In this document: piece after piece, positions 1 through 11,653 of the stretch
How positions within the stretch are numbered: position 1 is the stretch's first letter
Layout of the letters: every line of letters starts with the position of its first letter
Assembly (NCBI GenBank): GCA_951799425.1
Contig: OX637391.1
Location: 25,787,701-25,851,700, forward strand
From: Ilex aquifolium
Lineage: Eukaryota; Streptophyta; Magnoliopsida; Aquifoliales; Aquifoliaceae
Direction: 5' to 3'
DNA: 64,000 nt
Made by a program: the position numbers and the translations under genes
The notes under the pieces: generated by a model
Databases searched by the model: none
Told to the model about the DNA's origin: nothing
Seen by the model: the letters and a program-made list of their open reading frames with translations, nothing else

Positions 1-1
1 G

Positions 2-232
2 AAGTGTCAACCAGATACGTCACATGTCGTGGATTTGGAGGATATTGAAGTGCAAGATGGAGTCACCTATGAAGAGCAGCCGGTGAAGATTCTTGATATC
101 AAGGAGAAAGTGCTTCGCAACAAGGTAATCCAGCTGGTGAAAGTCCTGTGGCAACACCATGGCGTGGAAGAAGCAACTTGGGAACTGGAGTGGGAGATGC
201 GAGAGAAATATCCATATTTGTTCGCTACTTGA
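2..232 (+). CDS. C-terminal end of chromovirus gag-pol (T1), chromodomain
   Basis: This is the last 76 codons of a Ty3/gypsy polyprotein, open from base 2, with its beginning outside the window. The readable part is the chromodomain-like tail of chromoviruses: it contains VKVLWQHHGVEEATWE and ends KYPYLFAT. In this family the tail is fused to integrase and is thought to steer integration to heterochromatic histone marks. It is close to the tail of the full-length element T3 (4626-5090), which ends KYPHLFAT, so T1 and T3 are the same or sister families. It is followed by a polypurine tract and an LTR, the normal order for a 3' end. The ATG at 29 is internal and is not a real start. Confidence 0.85.
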   Translation, partial: KCQPDTSHVVDLEDIEVQDGVTYEEQPVKILDIKEKVLRNKVIQLVKVLWQHHGVEEATWELEWEMREKYPYLFAT

Positions 233-258
233 GGTAAGTTTCGAGGACGAAACTTTCT

Positions 259-273
259 TGAAGGGGGGTGGAT
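259..273 (+). promoter_or_regulatory. T1 polypurine tract
   Basis: A purine run (AAGGGGGGTGGA) lies directly before the LTR start TGTAACACCCC. Plus-strand DNA synthesis of LTR elements is primed from such a tract. The T3 element has the matching tract on the other strand at 4585-4600. Confidence 0.8.
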
Positions 274-885
274 TGTAACACCCCGCATTTTATTTTATAT
301 ATGCATATAGATTTATAGTAAATAATTGTTGTAAAAATGGGGATATGTGTAGTGATGTGTGTTTGAATTTGGTAGATTGGAAAAGTAGAGATTTAAAATA
401 TTAGTGGAAATAATAGTTGAAATTTAGTTTTAATAAGTGAAAATATGAAATTTTAGGTCCTAGAACTTGTATTAAATAAGTTTGGTGTAAAAATATGTGT
501 TGGAGAGGTTTGGGATGGATTTGGTTGGCTTAGGAATGGATTGGAAATGGAAAAGGGATGAAACAGTGAACAGTGCACTGGCTGCAACTTCAAGCCTAAT
601 TTAGACCTTGATTCAGTCAATATCTGTAACACCCCGCATTTTCGTTTATATATGTATATAGATATCTACTAAATAATAGTTGTAAAAATGTTGATATAGT
701 ATAACTCGAGGAAATAATATTTGAAATTTAGTTTTAGTATGTGAAAATATGAAATTTTATGTCCTTGAACTTGTACTAAATAGGTTTGAGGTAGAAATAT
801 ATGTTGGAGAGGTTTGGGATGGTTTTGGAAGAGATTGGAATGGATTGGAAATGGAAAACAAAAGAAATAGGCAAAGCTGGGTAAA

Positions 886-975
886 TGGTACCGGTACTGA
901 ATGGTACCGGTACCCCGATTCCAGAAGGTTTCTTGTACCGGTACTGGGTACCGGTACTGAATGATACCGGTACTA
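886..975 (+). repeat. ACCGGTAC palindrome cassette in T2 LTR
   Basis: About six copies of ACCGGTAC or close variants lie within 90 bp, separated by a spacer containing GATTCCAGAAGGTTTC. The cassette ends about 50 bp before the TATA box at 1028. The same kind of cassette is found in S1, N2 and N3, which are different elements. Confidence 0.85.
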
Positions 976-1027
976 CCGAAACCAGACTGTTTATTTTAAG
1001 TCGCGAACAAGCCGATTTTTCCTCCAC

Positions 1028-1035
1028 TATAAATA
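1028..1035 (+). promoter_or_regulatory. TATA box of T2 LTR
   Basis: TATAAATA follows the palindrome cassette and precedes a purine-rich stretch typical of the transcribed R region (AGAGAGGAAGAGAGAAAGAG). This is the likely U3/R promoter of the LTR. Confidence 0.7.
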
Positions 1036-1589
1036 CATTTTGTCACCTCCTTAGCCTTCATTACACCACTCCAAACCCTAGAAAACATAAGAGAGGAAGA
1101 GAGAAAGAGAGAAACACAAGATCAAGAGAAAACAAGAGATTGAAGGGTTGATTCAAGATCAAAGCCCTAATTTTTCCAAGAACATTAAGGTAGGGGTTTT
1201 CTATCACTCACTTACATTGAGGCTAGGGTATTTATATATGTATGTTTTTGCTATCAATGGTATATATATGCTATAGAATCATCATCTCTTAGGCTTTTTG
1301 CAAAGATTACATGTTGTTAGGGTTTAATACCCATGAAACCTCTTTTCTAGTTTTAAAACCCTAGTTTTTGGGAGAGTGATGTATTTCTTCTTAAATGCTT
1401 CTTTATTATGAACTCCGAAAACCGTAGTTGTTTGTGTTGGGTATAAAAATGATGTTATTGTGATCTCATGTATTTTCTTTGTTGGTTGGGGAATTGTTAC
1501 ATAATATATCTTGGGGATTTTGGAGAGATGCTTGTAAAATGTTATAAATATTGGAATGGTATGCTTGGTTGGGTTGTTTGTGATGCCTT

Positions 1590-1945
1590 GAGGGTGAGAG
1601 GTTTCTTATAAGGATGCTCATGCCAAGAGAGGAGAGTATGTGATTTCCCTCAAGAGGTTCCTTATAAGGATGCTTGAGTTTGTGATGCCTTGAGGGTGAG
1701 AGGTTCCTTATAAGGATGCTCCTGCCAAGAGAGGAGAGTATGTGATTTCCCTCAAGAGGTTCCTTATAAGGATGCTTAAGAAACTAAGTCTTGAGGGTGA
1801 GAGGTTCCTTATAAGGATGCTCATGTCAAAAGAGGACAGTATGTGATTTACCTCAAGAGGTTCCTTATAAGGATGCTTGAGTAACCAAGCCTTGAGGGTG
1901 AGAGGTTCCTTATAAGGATGATCATGCCAAAAGAGGACAATATTA
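1590..1945 (+). repeat. Tandem array with CCTTATAAGG boxes in T2 LTR
   Basis: Imperfect tandem repeats of a roughly 101-bp dimeric unit. Each half contains GAGGTTCCTTATAAGGATGCT. Six perfect copies of the palindrome CCTTATAAGG lie at 1660, 1706, 1762, 1807, 1863 and 1908, spaced alternately about 45 and 56 bp. A further copy near 1605 has TTCTTATAAGG. T3 and T4 carry the same array with CCTTGTAAGG. Confidence 0.9.
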
Positions 1946-3069
1946 TATAATGTGTGGGAAATGGTTTATATTTTGAAAATGAATGTTTATTAGAATTGGT
2001 TATTATTGTTCATTTCTAGTACTATGGCTAATTAAACTTGAGATCAGTTGTAAAATGTCATTGTTTTTACTGCAAAGCTTATGTATGTTATTTGTGAAAT
2101 GAGACCGGCCGTTTTAAATGCTTTTCTAAACCTTGTATGGGTTTGAGAGAATTTTTCTACAGAGCTTCGTGCTCACCCCCTACTGCTAACCATTTTTCAG
2201 ATTTCCCGCTTGAGGAGGACTTAAGGGTCGAAGAGCCCGCTACTTGGGAGACTCCACTTGACGGGAGTGTGGATGTAACGCCCCAAATACCACCCTAGAC
2301 GGCATTACACTATGAAACCATTTATGTCATGAGAGCAACTAAATATATATCCATCAAATAAGAAACATTCTTAATATTAACAAAATTTGGGCAGAGTCTC
2401 CTTTGTACAGGAAGCTCCACCCAAAAATCACAACCTGTGCAATTCTATTCACTTGACCACACCGGGTCCATTTAAACATCCAATAGCAATAACATTTCTA
2501 TTTATCATCTATACTATCCTTAACATTATCCCAAAAGAAAATAGGCCAAGCAATGGCATTTACATTCCAAGAGGATTAAAGTACACTTGCAGCGGAATAA
2601 CAAAATACTAGACTTTACAAGGTTCAAAATGAATATCCTAGTCTAGAACAAAAGAAAGTGTCGCTCTAGGTGTCCACCTCGGGATCCACACTCCCGTCCA
2701 GGGGAGTCTCCCAAGTAGTGGGCTCCTCGACCCCTACGTCCTCCTCTTGTAGGTAATCTGAAAAATGTTAGCGGTAGGGGGTGAGCACAAAGCTCTGTAG
2801 GACAATTCTCTCAAACCCATACAAGGTTTAGAAAAGCATTTAAAACGGTCGGTCTCATTTCACAAATATCATACATAACTTTTGAAGTAAAGCAGTGCCA
2901 TTTAATAGATCTCAAGTTTACGGAACAACGGTAATTGAATGAGTAAAAGAAACCACTATACATTTAGCAAACCATTTCCAAATATAATCCAATCCTCCAT
3001 TCACAATTTCCAACAATTCTTTGGGTAGGTGGCATACTTTAGGGTAACCTCCACCCCCCCGTTTAGGTC

Positions 3070-3382
3070 CTCTTTGATTCTCAAGCATCCTTACAAGGAA
3101 CCTCTTGAGAATGGGTGAGCATCCTTACAAGGAACCTCTCACAAATCATTTCATGGCTTCCCAAGCATCCTTACAAGGAACCTCTTGGGAAGGAGTGAGC
3201 ATCCTTACAAGGAACCTCTCACCATTCACTTCATGGCTTCCCAAGCATCCTTACAAGGAACCTCTTGGGAAGGGGTGAGCATCCTTACAAGGAACCTCTC
3301 ACAAATCATTTCATGGCTTCCCAAGCATCCTTACAAGGAACCTCTTGGGAAGGAGTGAGCATCCTTACAAGGAACCTCTCAC
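3070..3382 (-). repeat. Tandem array in T3 3' LTR
   Basis: Alternating units containing AGCATCCTTACAAGGAACCT (plus-strand reading), the T3 version of the array seen in T2. The central palindrome is CCTTACAAGG, one base off the CArG form found in T2. The copy in the 5' LTR is at 10139-10451. Confidence 0.9.
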
Positions 3383-4040
3383 TCATGTTCATCCAAACAC
3401 CATACAAGAAATACCATACCAACAATTTTCTCAAATAACAAACAATTCCACAAATCCCCCAATTTATCACAATTTCCCCAAATCCACAATTCTCACAAGT
3501 GATACTTCGATAGAGCAATTTAAGAAAACATATACGAGAGATCATTCACAATATCATTTTAATTCCCAACACCAAGCACTAGAGTTTTCAAAACCAAGAT
3601 TGAGTGAATATAGAGAGGAAAATCCATATTTCTCAAAAACTAGGATTGAGAGTAAAAACAAGAGATTTAGTAGTTACCCAACCATAACATTGTTTAAAAC
3701 ATGATAATATTTGCATAGACATCAAGAATCAAAAGGTTTCCTAACATACATCTAGGATTTTAAGTCAAAAGATACATATACACCCACACACACATATATA
3801 TATATATATATAGCCCTAGCCTCAATGAACAAGAGTGAGAGAAAACTCCTACCTCTTCCTTAGTTTGGTGTGAAGACCTTGAGGATTGATCTACTTTGAG
3901 GTGAGAATCCCCTTCCTTCTTCCTCCCCCAAGGCTCTCTAGGGTTAGAAATGGGGAAAATGGGTGAAGGAGACGGTTTTTGGTGTATTTAGAAGGCAAGA
4001 ATGGGGAAAATCGCGAACTGATCTGGGTATATATAAATGG

Positions 4041-4074
4041 TACCGTCCGGACGGTGCCTTGGGCGTCCGGACGT
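4041..4074 (-). repeat. GTCCGGAC palindrome pair in T3 3' LTR
   Basis: Two palindromes, CCGTCCGGACGG (4043-4054) and CGTCCGGACG (4064-4073), about 10 bp apart. On the minus strand a TATA-like TTTATATATA lies immediately downstream (4027-4037). The same pair is in the 5' LTR at 11110-11143, next to what should be the element's transcription start. Confidence 0.85.
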
Positions 4075-4584
4075 TGGCAACTCTCTGTCCCAGTTTTCTG
4101 TCCCAACTTCCAGAGCAGTTTTCACCTATTTAGAGCTCGAATTGGAGAATTTTCATGAGACACACTTTTGTAGCCCTAGATGTCTACTATCTACTGTAAA
4201 AATTTCAGATCAATTGGACTTAAGGATAAAAAGTTATGGCCAAATTACTAAGAAGTGTCCAAAATCCTAAATTCCCAAATTTTCTCTAAAATGTGTTTTA
4301 ACTCCAAAATACTTCCTAACTTCTAATACACCTCATATTACCTCTCCCAAGGTTTTTCGACCTTCCGGACTCAATGAAAACCTTATTTTGACCTAAAAAC
4401 CTTTAGAAACTTGTCTATTCACCCTTTCCAAATTTAAACATCTTCGACACGTAAACTTCCCAAATCAATTCGCATCTCTAGTTTTTATTCCTATCGTCAC
4501 TACTCATATCCACATCTTTACAAATATTATTTACTATATATATATATCCCTATAAATATATAAAAGAAAATTCGGGGTGTTACA

Positions 4585-4600
4585 ATCCACCCCCCTTAAA
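4585..4600 (-). promoter_or_regulatory. T3 polypurine tract
   Basis: On the minus strand CTTTAAGGGGGGTGGAT directly precedes the 3' LTR, as in T1. It is the expected plus-strand primer. Confidence 0.85.
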
Positions 4601-4625
4601 GAAAGTTTCGTCCTCGAAACTTACC

Positions 4626-5090
4626 TCAAGTAGCGAATAAGTGCGGGTACTTCTCTTGCATTTCCAACTCCGGTTCCCAAGTAGCTTCCTCCACTCCGTG
4701 ATGTTGCCACAAAACTTTCACCAGTCGGATGACTTTGTTCCGAAGCTCTTTCTCCTTTGTGTCGAGAATTCTCACCGGTTGCTCTTCATATGTTGCTCCG
4801 TCTTCAACTTCAATATCTTCCAAGTCTACGACATGTGTTGCATCCGACTGACACTTCCTCAACATGGACACGTGAAATACGTCATGCACCCCCGACAACT
4901 GAGCTGGTAACCGCAACTGATACGCCGCTTTGCCCACAACTTTGATCACTTCAAATGGCCCGGTGTATCTTGGCGCTAACTTTCCCTTCTTGCCGAATCT
5001 AAATACTCCTTTCTTGGGCGACACTTTGAGAAATACATAGTCTCCCACCTTAAATTCTAAGGGTCTTCGTCGGTGGTCCGCATAACTCTT
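4626..5090 (-). CDS. T3 polyprotein tail after the amber stop, chromodomain
   Basis: This is the in-frame continuation of T3 gag-pol after the TAG at 5091-5093. The usual ATG-based reading would start at 5048 (MGDYVFLKVSP), but the frame is open right up to the stop. It holds the post-integrase segment GDYVFLKVSPKKGVFRFG and the chromodomain with VKVLWQHHGVEEATWE, ending KYPHLFAT. Without readthrough the polyprotein would lack this tail, and with it the presumed chromatin-targeting part. No separate promoter or start signal is evident, so this is a tail and not an independent gene. Confidence 0.85.
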   Translation of the reverse strand, partial: KSYADHRRRPLEFKVGDYVFLKVSPKKGVFRFGKKGKLAPRYTGPFEVIKVVGKAAYQLRLPAQLSGVHDVFHVSMLRKCQSDATHVVDLEDIEVEDGATYEEQPVRILDTKEKELRNKVIRLVKVLWQHHGVEEATWEPELEMQEKYPHLFAT

Positions 5091-8000
5091 CTATCTACTT
5101 TGTGCCGTGCGTAGCCTCTCCCGGATGAGTTGAATCTTCTCTGTAGTTTCCCGAACAATCTCTGGCCCAAATAAGCTACTCTCGCCCGCTTCCAACCAAC
5201 ACGTCGGTGATCGACATGGCCTTCCATACAATGCCTCATATGGTGCCATCCCAATACTTGCCTGATAGCTGTTGTTGTAAGCAAACTCCACCAACGGTAA
5301 GTGGTCGCTCCAACTCCCCTTGAAGTCTAACGTGCAAGCGCGTAACATATCCTCCACAATCTGTATCACCCTCTCGGATTGGCCATCCGTTTGGGGATGA
5401 AAAGCCGTACTGAAGTGCAACTCTGTCCCCATAACTCTTTGAAGACTTTGCCAAAATTGCGCTACGAAACGGGAATCACGATCCGACACTATGGATAGCG
5501 GAACTCCATGCAATCTCACTATCTCGCGAATATAGAGCTTGCTCAGGGTCTCTAACGTGTCGGTGGTCTTCATACCCAAGAAGTGAGCGGACTTGGTGAG
5601 TCTATCAACAATGACCCATACGACATTATGTCCTCGTGAAGTCCGTGGAAAACCAGATACGAAGTCCATGGTGATGTGATCCCACTTCCATTCTGGGATA
5701 GGCAAAGACTGTAAGACTCCTCCTGGCCTTTGATGCTCAATCTTCACCTGCTGGCACACCGCACATTTTTCCACATATTGGGCCACATCTCGCTTCATTC
5801 CCCTCCACCAGTATTGACGCTTCATGTCCCTATACATCTTTGTGCTACCAGGGTGGATAGCAAACTTGGAGCTATGACACTCTCCCAGTATTTCCTCCTT
5901 TAGGGACGAATCATTGGGAACACATAGCTTCTCCCCATATCTCAACTCTCCATTCTTCCAAGACCATCCTTCAATCGCTTCTCCATTCTCCAATCGGGCT
6001 CTAATCAAATCGAGTTCCGAATCCAAGCATTGCCACTCCACCACCCGTTGCCGAAGTTTCGGTTGAGCCATAAGGTTGAATATATAGGGTTGATACTCCG
6101 GTCCATCCACCCATAGGTCGTACTCCTCCAAGGCATCAATCATTTTCCACCTATTTACCGCAAGAGAATTGATTTCACCCCGAGACTTCCTGCTAAGAGC
6201 GTCGGCAACTACATTGGCCTTCCCCGGATGGTAGTTGAGCGTAAACTCATAATCTTCCAAGTACTCAATCCACCTTCTCTGCCGGAGATTCAAGTCTTTC
6301 TGTGTGAAGATATACTTGAGGCTTTTATGGTCCGAGAACACTTGAAATTTCTCCCCGTATAAATAACATCTCCACAACTTAAGAGCAAACACCACCGCAG
6401 CTAGCTCCAAGTCGTGTGTGGGATAATTCTGCTCATGCACCTTGAGTTGCCTCGAGCCATAAGCCACTACCTTCCCTCCTTGCATTAGAACGCATCCCAA
6501 GCCTCGTAGGGAAGCATCAGTGTAGACATCGTAGCCTTCCCCACTACTCGGAATAATGAGGATAGGCGCCGTTGTCAACTTCTCCTTCAAGGTGCGAAAA
6601 GCTAGTTCACACGCTTGAGTCCATAGAAATTTCTCCCCCTTCTTTGTGAGGCGAGTCATCGGCATCGCAAGCTTGGAGAACCCTTCCACAAACCTACGAT
6701 AATAGCCGGCTAACCCCAAGAAACTCCGTACTTCTGTCACGTTCTTCAGTGGTTCCCATTTCATCACGGCCTCAATCTTTGCGGAATCGACCGCTACTCC
6801 TTGTTCGGACACAACATGGCCAAGGAACTTCACTTCCTTCATCCAAAACTCACACTTGCTCATCTTCGCATATAACTTATGTTCTCTCAATGTTTGTAGC
6901 ACAATAGAGAGATGACGAGCATGTTCCTCCTGAGTTTGGGAGTAAATCAATATGTCATCAATAAACACAATGACAAATTGATCGAGGTAAGGTCGGAAGA
7001 CTCTGTGCATCAAATCCATGAAGGCTGCGGGGGCATTAGTCAATCCGAACGGCATCACCGTATACTCGAAATGACCATACCGGGTACGAAAAGCAGTCTT
7101 TGGAATATCCTCCTCCTTAATCCGCAACTGATGATAACCCGTGCGAAGATCAATCTTGGAATAATATTTCGAACCCTTCAACTGATCAAATAAGTCATCA
7201 ATTCTCGGCAACGGATACTTATTCTTCACGGTAACCCGATTCAACCTCCGGTAATCCGTGCACAACCGTAGAGTCTCATCCGTTTTCTTCACGAAGAGGA
7301 CCGGGGCTCCCCAGGGTGAAGTGCTTAGGCGGATAAACCCAATCGCCAACAAATGATCCAACTGCTTCCTTAGCTCCTTCAACTCCAAAGGTGCCATCCG
7401 GTAGGGAGCAATGGTTATGGGTTCGGTTCCCGGATAGAGATCGATCTTGAACTCAATTTCCCTATGTGGCGGTAATCCGGGTAATTCCTCGGGAAAAACA
7501 TCCGAAAACTCCGATACAATTAAAACCACATCCGTATGGAGTTTATCCCTGTCATCTCCCATCAAGCTAGCTAAGAAACTCAATTGACTTCCCGCTTTCG
7601 CTTTTAAGAATCTACTACCCGTAGTAGGGAATGGATGGGAAGAATCTCGGTTATTCACAAAACTGAAAATGACTCCCCCCGGTAACTGAAATGTAATCCG
7701 TTTGCGGAAACAATCCATTACCGCCCGGAAAGCAGACAACAAGTTCATCCCGAAAATCACATCATACCCCTTTATCTCTAAAGCAATCAAATCCACAATC
7801 AATTCGTGCTCCCCAATGCGAAGCACGCAATCCTTGCAGACTTGGCTAGTATCTAACCGTTCTCCCGTGGGCAAGCTAATGTCCATAACATGCTCTAGCT
7901 TCGTGAAACTCAATCCCAAATCAAGTGCATATGTTGTGCGTACAAATGAGTGGGTTGCACCGGGGTCAAATAATATTCGCGCCCAAGAATTGTAAATAAG

Positions 8001-9140
8001 GACAATACCTTCCACAACGGCATTGGCAATGTCCTCCTCCGGCTGAGTCAAAGCAAATACTCGCCCTTGGTTGGCGCCGCCGGGGGCTTGAGCTTGTATC
8101 GGTCGCTGCGGTGCAGGCCTCGGTGGTGGTGGGTGGGCTGCTGGTACCTGCCTGGCGGTCTGGATAGGCCCCTGAGGTGGAAAAACTGGGCAATGCATCC
8201 GAAGATGTCCCACACCTCCACATGCAAAACAGGATCGTGGGGTAAAACCGGCTCTAGTCTGAGTATCTCCCTCTCCTCGGGCTGTCAAAAGTCGCTGTCC
8301 CCCTGTCTGGTCTGGGCGACGGTATGGTGTCGGTCTCTGTGCCCCACTAGTGCTAGCACCCGTCCGGATCGGACCTCCCCTCGAGAAGCCCTGTCGTCGC
8401 TGGCTATCCTCTATGTCTCTCTCTACCAGTGCAGCTCTATCCACCAAGTCCCCAAAATCACGTATCCGGAGAGCCACCAACTTCTCCCTAATGACCGGCC
8501 TCAGACCCTGCTCGAAGCGCTTGGCCCTGTCGGCCTCAGTCGATATAAATCCCGTAGCATAACGGGAGAGCTCGTCGAACCGCCTCTCATACTCAGCCAC
8601 GGTCATACTACCCTGTCGTAGTGCAAGAAAATCCGCCTTCATTCTGTCTCTGACCGATTCAGGGAAGTATTTATCTTGGAAAAGTTGATCGAACTCTTCC
8701 CAAGTGAGTGTGTCGATGTCCCTTCTCCTCTTTATGGCATCCCACCAATAGTCGGCCTCCCCCTCAAACAGGTAGGTCGCCAAACCAACTCTCAAATCCT
8801 CGGCAACTCCCATGCCGTCACAGATCTTCTTCACTCGGCGGATCCATCTATCCGCCTCCAAAGGATTGGAGCTTCCTTGGAAGTTGGGTGGTCGTTGTCG
8901 TAGGAATTCCCGAAGAGCGATCATCCTTCGGTCTCCGTTCCCATTGCCCGGTACTTGAGCTAGGGGATGAGCTCCACCATTGTGGTTGTTGTTACCATTT
9001 TGGCTTTGTACCAAAGTGGTGAGCTCCCTCAAGCATTGGTAAATGCCTTGCATGGCATCCGGAGGTGGTGGTGGTGGTGGATTTGCTTGACCTCCACGGC
9101 CACGGCCACGGCCACGTCCGCGTCCCCGTATACCTTCCAT
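5091..9140 (-). CDS. T3 gag-pol polyprotein (gag, protease, RT, RNase H, integrase)
   Basis: One frame of 1349 codons. I chose the ATG at 9140 ([10 protein letters not shown]) because the frame upstream of it, open to 9224, reads as leader. Rough residue positions are: arginine/glycine start; gag domain about 95-200; CCHC knuckle [14 protein letters not shown] near 303; protease site FDPGATHSF near 390 (DPGA where many families have D[ST]GA); RT with FIDDILIYS near 728; RNase H with YTDASLRG near 871; integrase zinc finger ending CAVC near 1128; and integrase D, D, E near 1158 (MDFVSG), 1218 (SDRDSRF) and 1255 (DGQSERV). It encodes the capsid and all enzymes for copying and inserting the element. 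The frame stops at TAG 5091-5093, just before the chromodomain tail. Confidence 0.93.
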   Translation of the reverse strand: MEGIRGRGRGRGRGRGGQANPPPPPPPDAMQGIYQCLRELTTLVQSQNGNNNHNGGAHPLAQVPGNGNGDRRMIALREFLRQRPPNFQGSSNPLEADRWIRRVKKICDGMGVAEDLRVGLATYLFEGEADYWWDAIKRRRDIDTLTWEEFDQLFQDKYFPESVRDRMKADFLALRQGSMTVAEYERRFDELSRYATGFISTEADRAKRFEQGLRPVIREKLVALRIRDFGDLVDRAALVERDIEDSQRRQGFSRGGPIRTGASTSGAQRPTPYRRPDQTGGQRLLTARGEGDTQTRAGFTPRSCFACGGVGHLRMHCPVFPPQGPIQTARQVPAAHPPPPRPAPQRPIQAQAPGGANQGRVFALTQPEEDIANAVVEGIVLIYNSWARILFDPGATHSFVRTTYALDLGLSFTKLEHVMDISLPTGERLDTSQVCKDCVLRIGEHELIVDLIALEIKGYDVIFGMNLLSAFRAVMDCFRKRITFQLPGGVIFSFVNNRDSSHPFPTTGSRFLKAKAGSQLSFLASLMGDDRDKLHTDVVLIVSEFSDVFPEELPGLPPHREIEFKIDLYPGTEPITIAPYRMAPLELKELRKQLDHLLAIGFIRLSTSPWGAPVLFVKKTDETLRLCTDYRRLNRVTVKNKYPLPRIDDLFDQLKGSKYYSKIDLRTGYHQLRIKEEDIPKTAFRTRYGHFEYTVMPFGLTNAPAAFMDLMHRVFRPYLDQFVIVFIDDILIYSQTQEEHARHLSIVLQTLREHKLYAKMSKCEFWMKEVKFLGHVVSEQGVAVDSAKIEAVMKWEPLKNVTEVRSFLGLAGYYRRFVEGFSKLAMPMTRLTKKGEKFLWTQACELAFRTLKEKLTTAPILIIPSSGEGYDVYTDASLRGLGCVLMQGGKVVAYGSRQLKVHEQNYPTHDLELAAVVFALKLWRCYLYGEKFQVFSDHKSLKYIFTQKDLNLRQRRWIEYLEDYEFTLNYHPGKANVVADALSRKSRGEINSLAVNRWKMIDALEEYDLWVDGPEYQPYIFNLMAQPKLRQRVVEWQCLDSELDLIRARLENGEAIEGWSWKNGELRYGEKLCVPNDSSLKEEILGECHSSKFAIHPGSTKMYRDMKRQYWWRGMKRDVAQYVEKCAVCQQVKIEHQRPGGVLQSLPIPEWKWDHITMDFVSGFPRTSRGHNVVWVIVDRLTKSAHFLGMKTTDTLETLSKLYIREIVRLHGVPLSIVSDRDSRFVAQFWQSLQRVMGTELHFSTAFHPQTDGQSERVIQIVEDMLRACTLDFKGSWSDHLPLVEFAYNNSYQASIGMAPYEALYGRPCRSPTCWLEAGESSLFGPEIVRETTEKIQLIRERLRTAQSR

Positions 9141-9326
9141 CCTGCACATCAATCCATAATTTAGTTCCCTTGACGTGCAAGATATAACTAAAGTGATATG
9201 TAGAATGTCTTGATTTAAGCACAAGACATAAAAAAAAAATTTAACTTAACAATTTCCTTCACCCTAATCCTATATCTCTAATGGTGATTCATAACCTACA
9301 GCTCCCATGTAAGACCTAAAGCCTAG

Positions 9327-9338
9327 GCTCTGATACCA
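9327..9338 (-). promoter_or_regulatory. T3 primer binding site (initiator tRNA-Met)
   Basis: On the minus strand TGGTATCAGAGC lies 4 bp inside the 5' LTR. It is complementary to the 3' end of plant initiator tRNA-Met, the usual primer of chromoviruses. Confidence 0.9.
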
Positions 9339-9342
9339 ACTT

Positions 9343-11653
9343 TGTAACGCCCCAAATACCACCCTAGACGGCATTACACTATGAAACCATTTATGTCATG
9401 AGAGCAACTAAATATATATCCATCAAATAAGAAACATTCTTAATATTAACAAAATTTGGGCAGAGTCTCCTTTGTACAGGAAGCTCCACCCAAAAATCAC
9501 AACCTGTGCAATTCTATTCACTTGACCACACCGGGTCCATTTAAACATCCAATAGCAATAACATTTCTATTTATCATCTATACTATCCTTAACATTATCC
9601 CAAAAGAAAATAGGCCAAGCAATGGCATTTACATTCCAAGAGGATTAAAGTACACTTGCAGCGGAATAACAAAATACTAGACTTTACAAGGTTCAAAATG
9701 AATATCCTAGTCTAGAACAAAAGAAAGTGTCGCTCTAGGTGTCCACCTCGGGATCCACACTCCCGTCCAGGGGAGTCTCCCAAGTAGTGGGCTCCTCGAC
9801 CCCTACGTCCTCCTCTTGTAGGTAATCTGAAAAATGTTAGCGGTAGGGGGTGAGCACAAAGCTCTGTAGGACAATTCTCTCAAACCCATACAAGGTTTAG
9901 AAAAGCATTTAAAACGGTCGGTCTCATTTCACAAATATCATACATAACTTTTGAAGTAAAGCAGTGCCATTTAATAGATCTCAAGTTTACGGAACAACGG
10001 TAATTGAATGAGTAAAAGAAACCACTATACATTTAGCAAACCATTTCCAAATATAATCCAATCCTCCATTCACAATTTCCAACAATTCTTTGGGTAGGTG
10101 GCATACTTTAGGGTAACCTCCACCCCCCCGTTTAGGTCCTCTTTGATTCTCAAGCATCCTTACAAGGAACCTCTTGAGAATGGGTGAGCATCCTTACAAG
10201 GAACCTCTCACAAATCATTTCATGGCTTCCCAAGCATCCTTACAAGGAACCTCTTGGGAAGGAGTGAGCATCCTTACAAGGAACCTCTCACCATTCACTT
10301 CATGGCTTCCCAAGCATCCTTACAAGGAACCTCTTGGGAAGGGGTGAGCATCCTTACAAGGAACCTCTCACAAATCATTTCATGGCTTCCCAAGCATCCT
10401 TACAAGGAACCTCTTGGGAAGGAGTGAGCATCCTTACAAGGAACCTCTCACTCATGTTCATCCAAACACCATACAAGAAATACCATACCAACAATTTTCT
10501 CAAATAACAAACAATTCCACAAATCCCCCAATTTATCACAATTTCCCCAAATCCACAATTCTCACAAGTGATACTTCGATAGAGCAATTTAAGAAAACAT
10601 ATACGAGAGATCATTCACAATATCATTTTAATTCCCAACACCAAGCACTAGAGTTTTCAAAACCAAGATTGAGTGAATATAGAGAGGAAAATCCATATTT
10701 CTCAAAAACTAGGATTGAGAGTAAAAACAAGAGATTTAGTAGTTACCCAACCATAACATTGTTTAAAACATGATAATATTTGCATAGACATCAAGAATCA
10801 AAAGGTTTCCTAACATACATCTAGGATTTTAAGTCAAAAGATACATATACACCCACACACACATATATATATATATATATAGCCCTAGCCTCAATGAACA
10901 AGAGTGAGAGAAAACTCCTACCTCTTCCTTAGTTTGGTGTGAAGACCTTGAGGATTGATCTACTTTGAGGTGAGAATCCCCTTCCTTCTTCCTCCCCCAA
11001 GGCTCTCTAGGGTTAGAAATGGGGAAAATGGGTGAAGGAGACGGTTTTTGGTGTATTTAGAAGGCAAGAATGGGGAAAATCGCGAACTGATCTGGGTATA
11101 TATAAATGGTACCGTCCGGACGGTGCCTTGGGCGTCCGGACGTTGGCAACTCTCTGTCCCAGTTTTCTGTCCCAACTTCCAGAGCAGTTTTCACCTATTT
11201 AGAGCTCGAATTGGAGAATTTTCATGAGACACACTTTTGTAGCCCTAGATGTCTACTATCTACTGTAAAAATTTCAGATCAATTGGACTTAAGGATAAAA
11301 AGTTATGGCCAAATTACTAAGAAGTGTCCAAAATCCTAAATTCCCAAATTTTCTCTAAAATGTGTTTTAACTCCAAAATACTTCCTAACTTCTAATACAC
11401 CTCATATTACCTCTCCCAAGGTTTTTCGACCTTCCGGACTCAATGAAAACCTTATTTTGACCTAAAAACCTTTAGAAACTTGTCTATTCACCCTTTCCAA
11501 ATTTAAACATCTTCGACACGTAAACTTCCCAAATCAATTCGCATCTCTAGTTTTTATTCCTATCGTCACTACTCATATCCACATCTTTACAAATATTATT
11601 TACTATATATATATATCCCTATAAATATATAAAAGAAAATTCGGGGTGTTACA
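9343..11653 (-). repeat. T3 5' LTR
   Basis: A 2311-bp LTR that looks identical to 2274-4584. It contains the tandem array (10139-10451), the GTCCGGAC pair (11110-11143) and the TATA-like stretch just downstream of that pair. This copy would drive T3 transcription toward lower coordinates. Confidence 0.93.

Larger units (their letters stand above)
2274..4584 (-). repeat. T3 3' LTR
   Basis: A 2311-bp LTR that pairs with 9343-11653 at a constant offset of 7069 bp. It has the ends TGTAACACCCC and GGGGCGTTACA on the minus strand. It contains the tandem array (3070-3382) and the GTCCGGAC cassette (4041-4074). The short ORFs inside recur in the other LTR only because the LTRs are copies of each other. 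Confidence 0.93.
2274..11653 (-). mobile_element. T3, full-length chromovirus (Tekay-like)
   Basis: A complete Ty3/gypsy element on the minus strand, 9380 bp, flanked by the perfect duplication GTGGA (2269-2273 and 11654-11658). The order on the minus strand is 5' LTR (9343-11653), primer site for initiator tRNA-Met, gag-pol with a C-terminal chromodomain, polypurine tract and 3' LTR (2274-4584). I noticed no difference between the two LTRs, so insertion is recent. It landed inside the T2 solo LTR. Lineage assignment rests on the chromodomain tail and the primer site. The only coding damage I see is one amber stop. Confidence 0.93.

Noticed and set aside
1590..1945. Regularly spaced repeats that look at first like a CRISPR array
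   Set aside because: The 'spacers' are themselves repeats, the array is inside an LTR flanked by a target duplication, and related LTRs carry it on both strands. This is a plant genome.
3345..3704. 119-codon ORF repeated exactly at 10414-10773
   Set aside because: Both copies lie in the two LTRs of T3. They are identical because the LTRs are, and the ORF runs through a tandem repeat in the opposite sense to the element. No protein family is recognisable.
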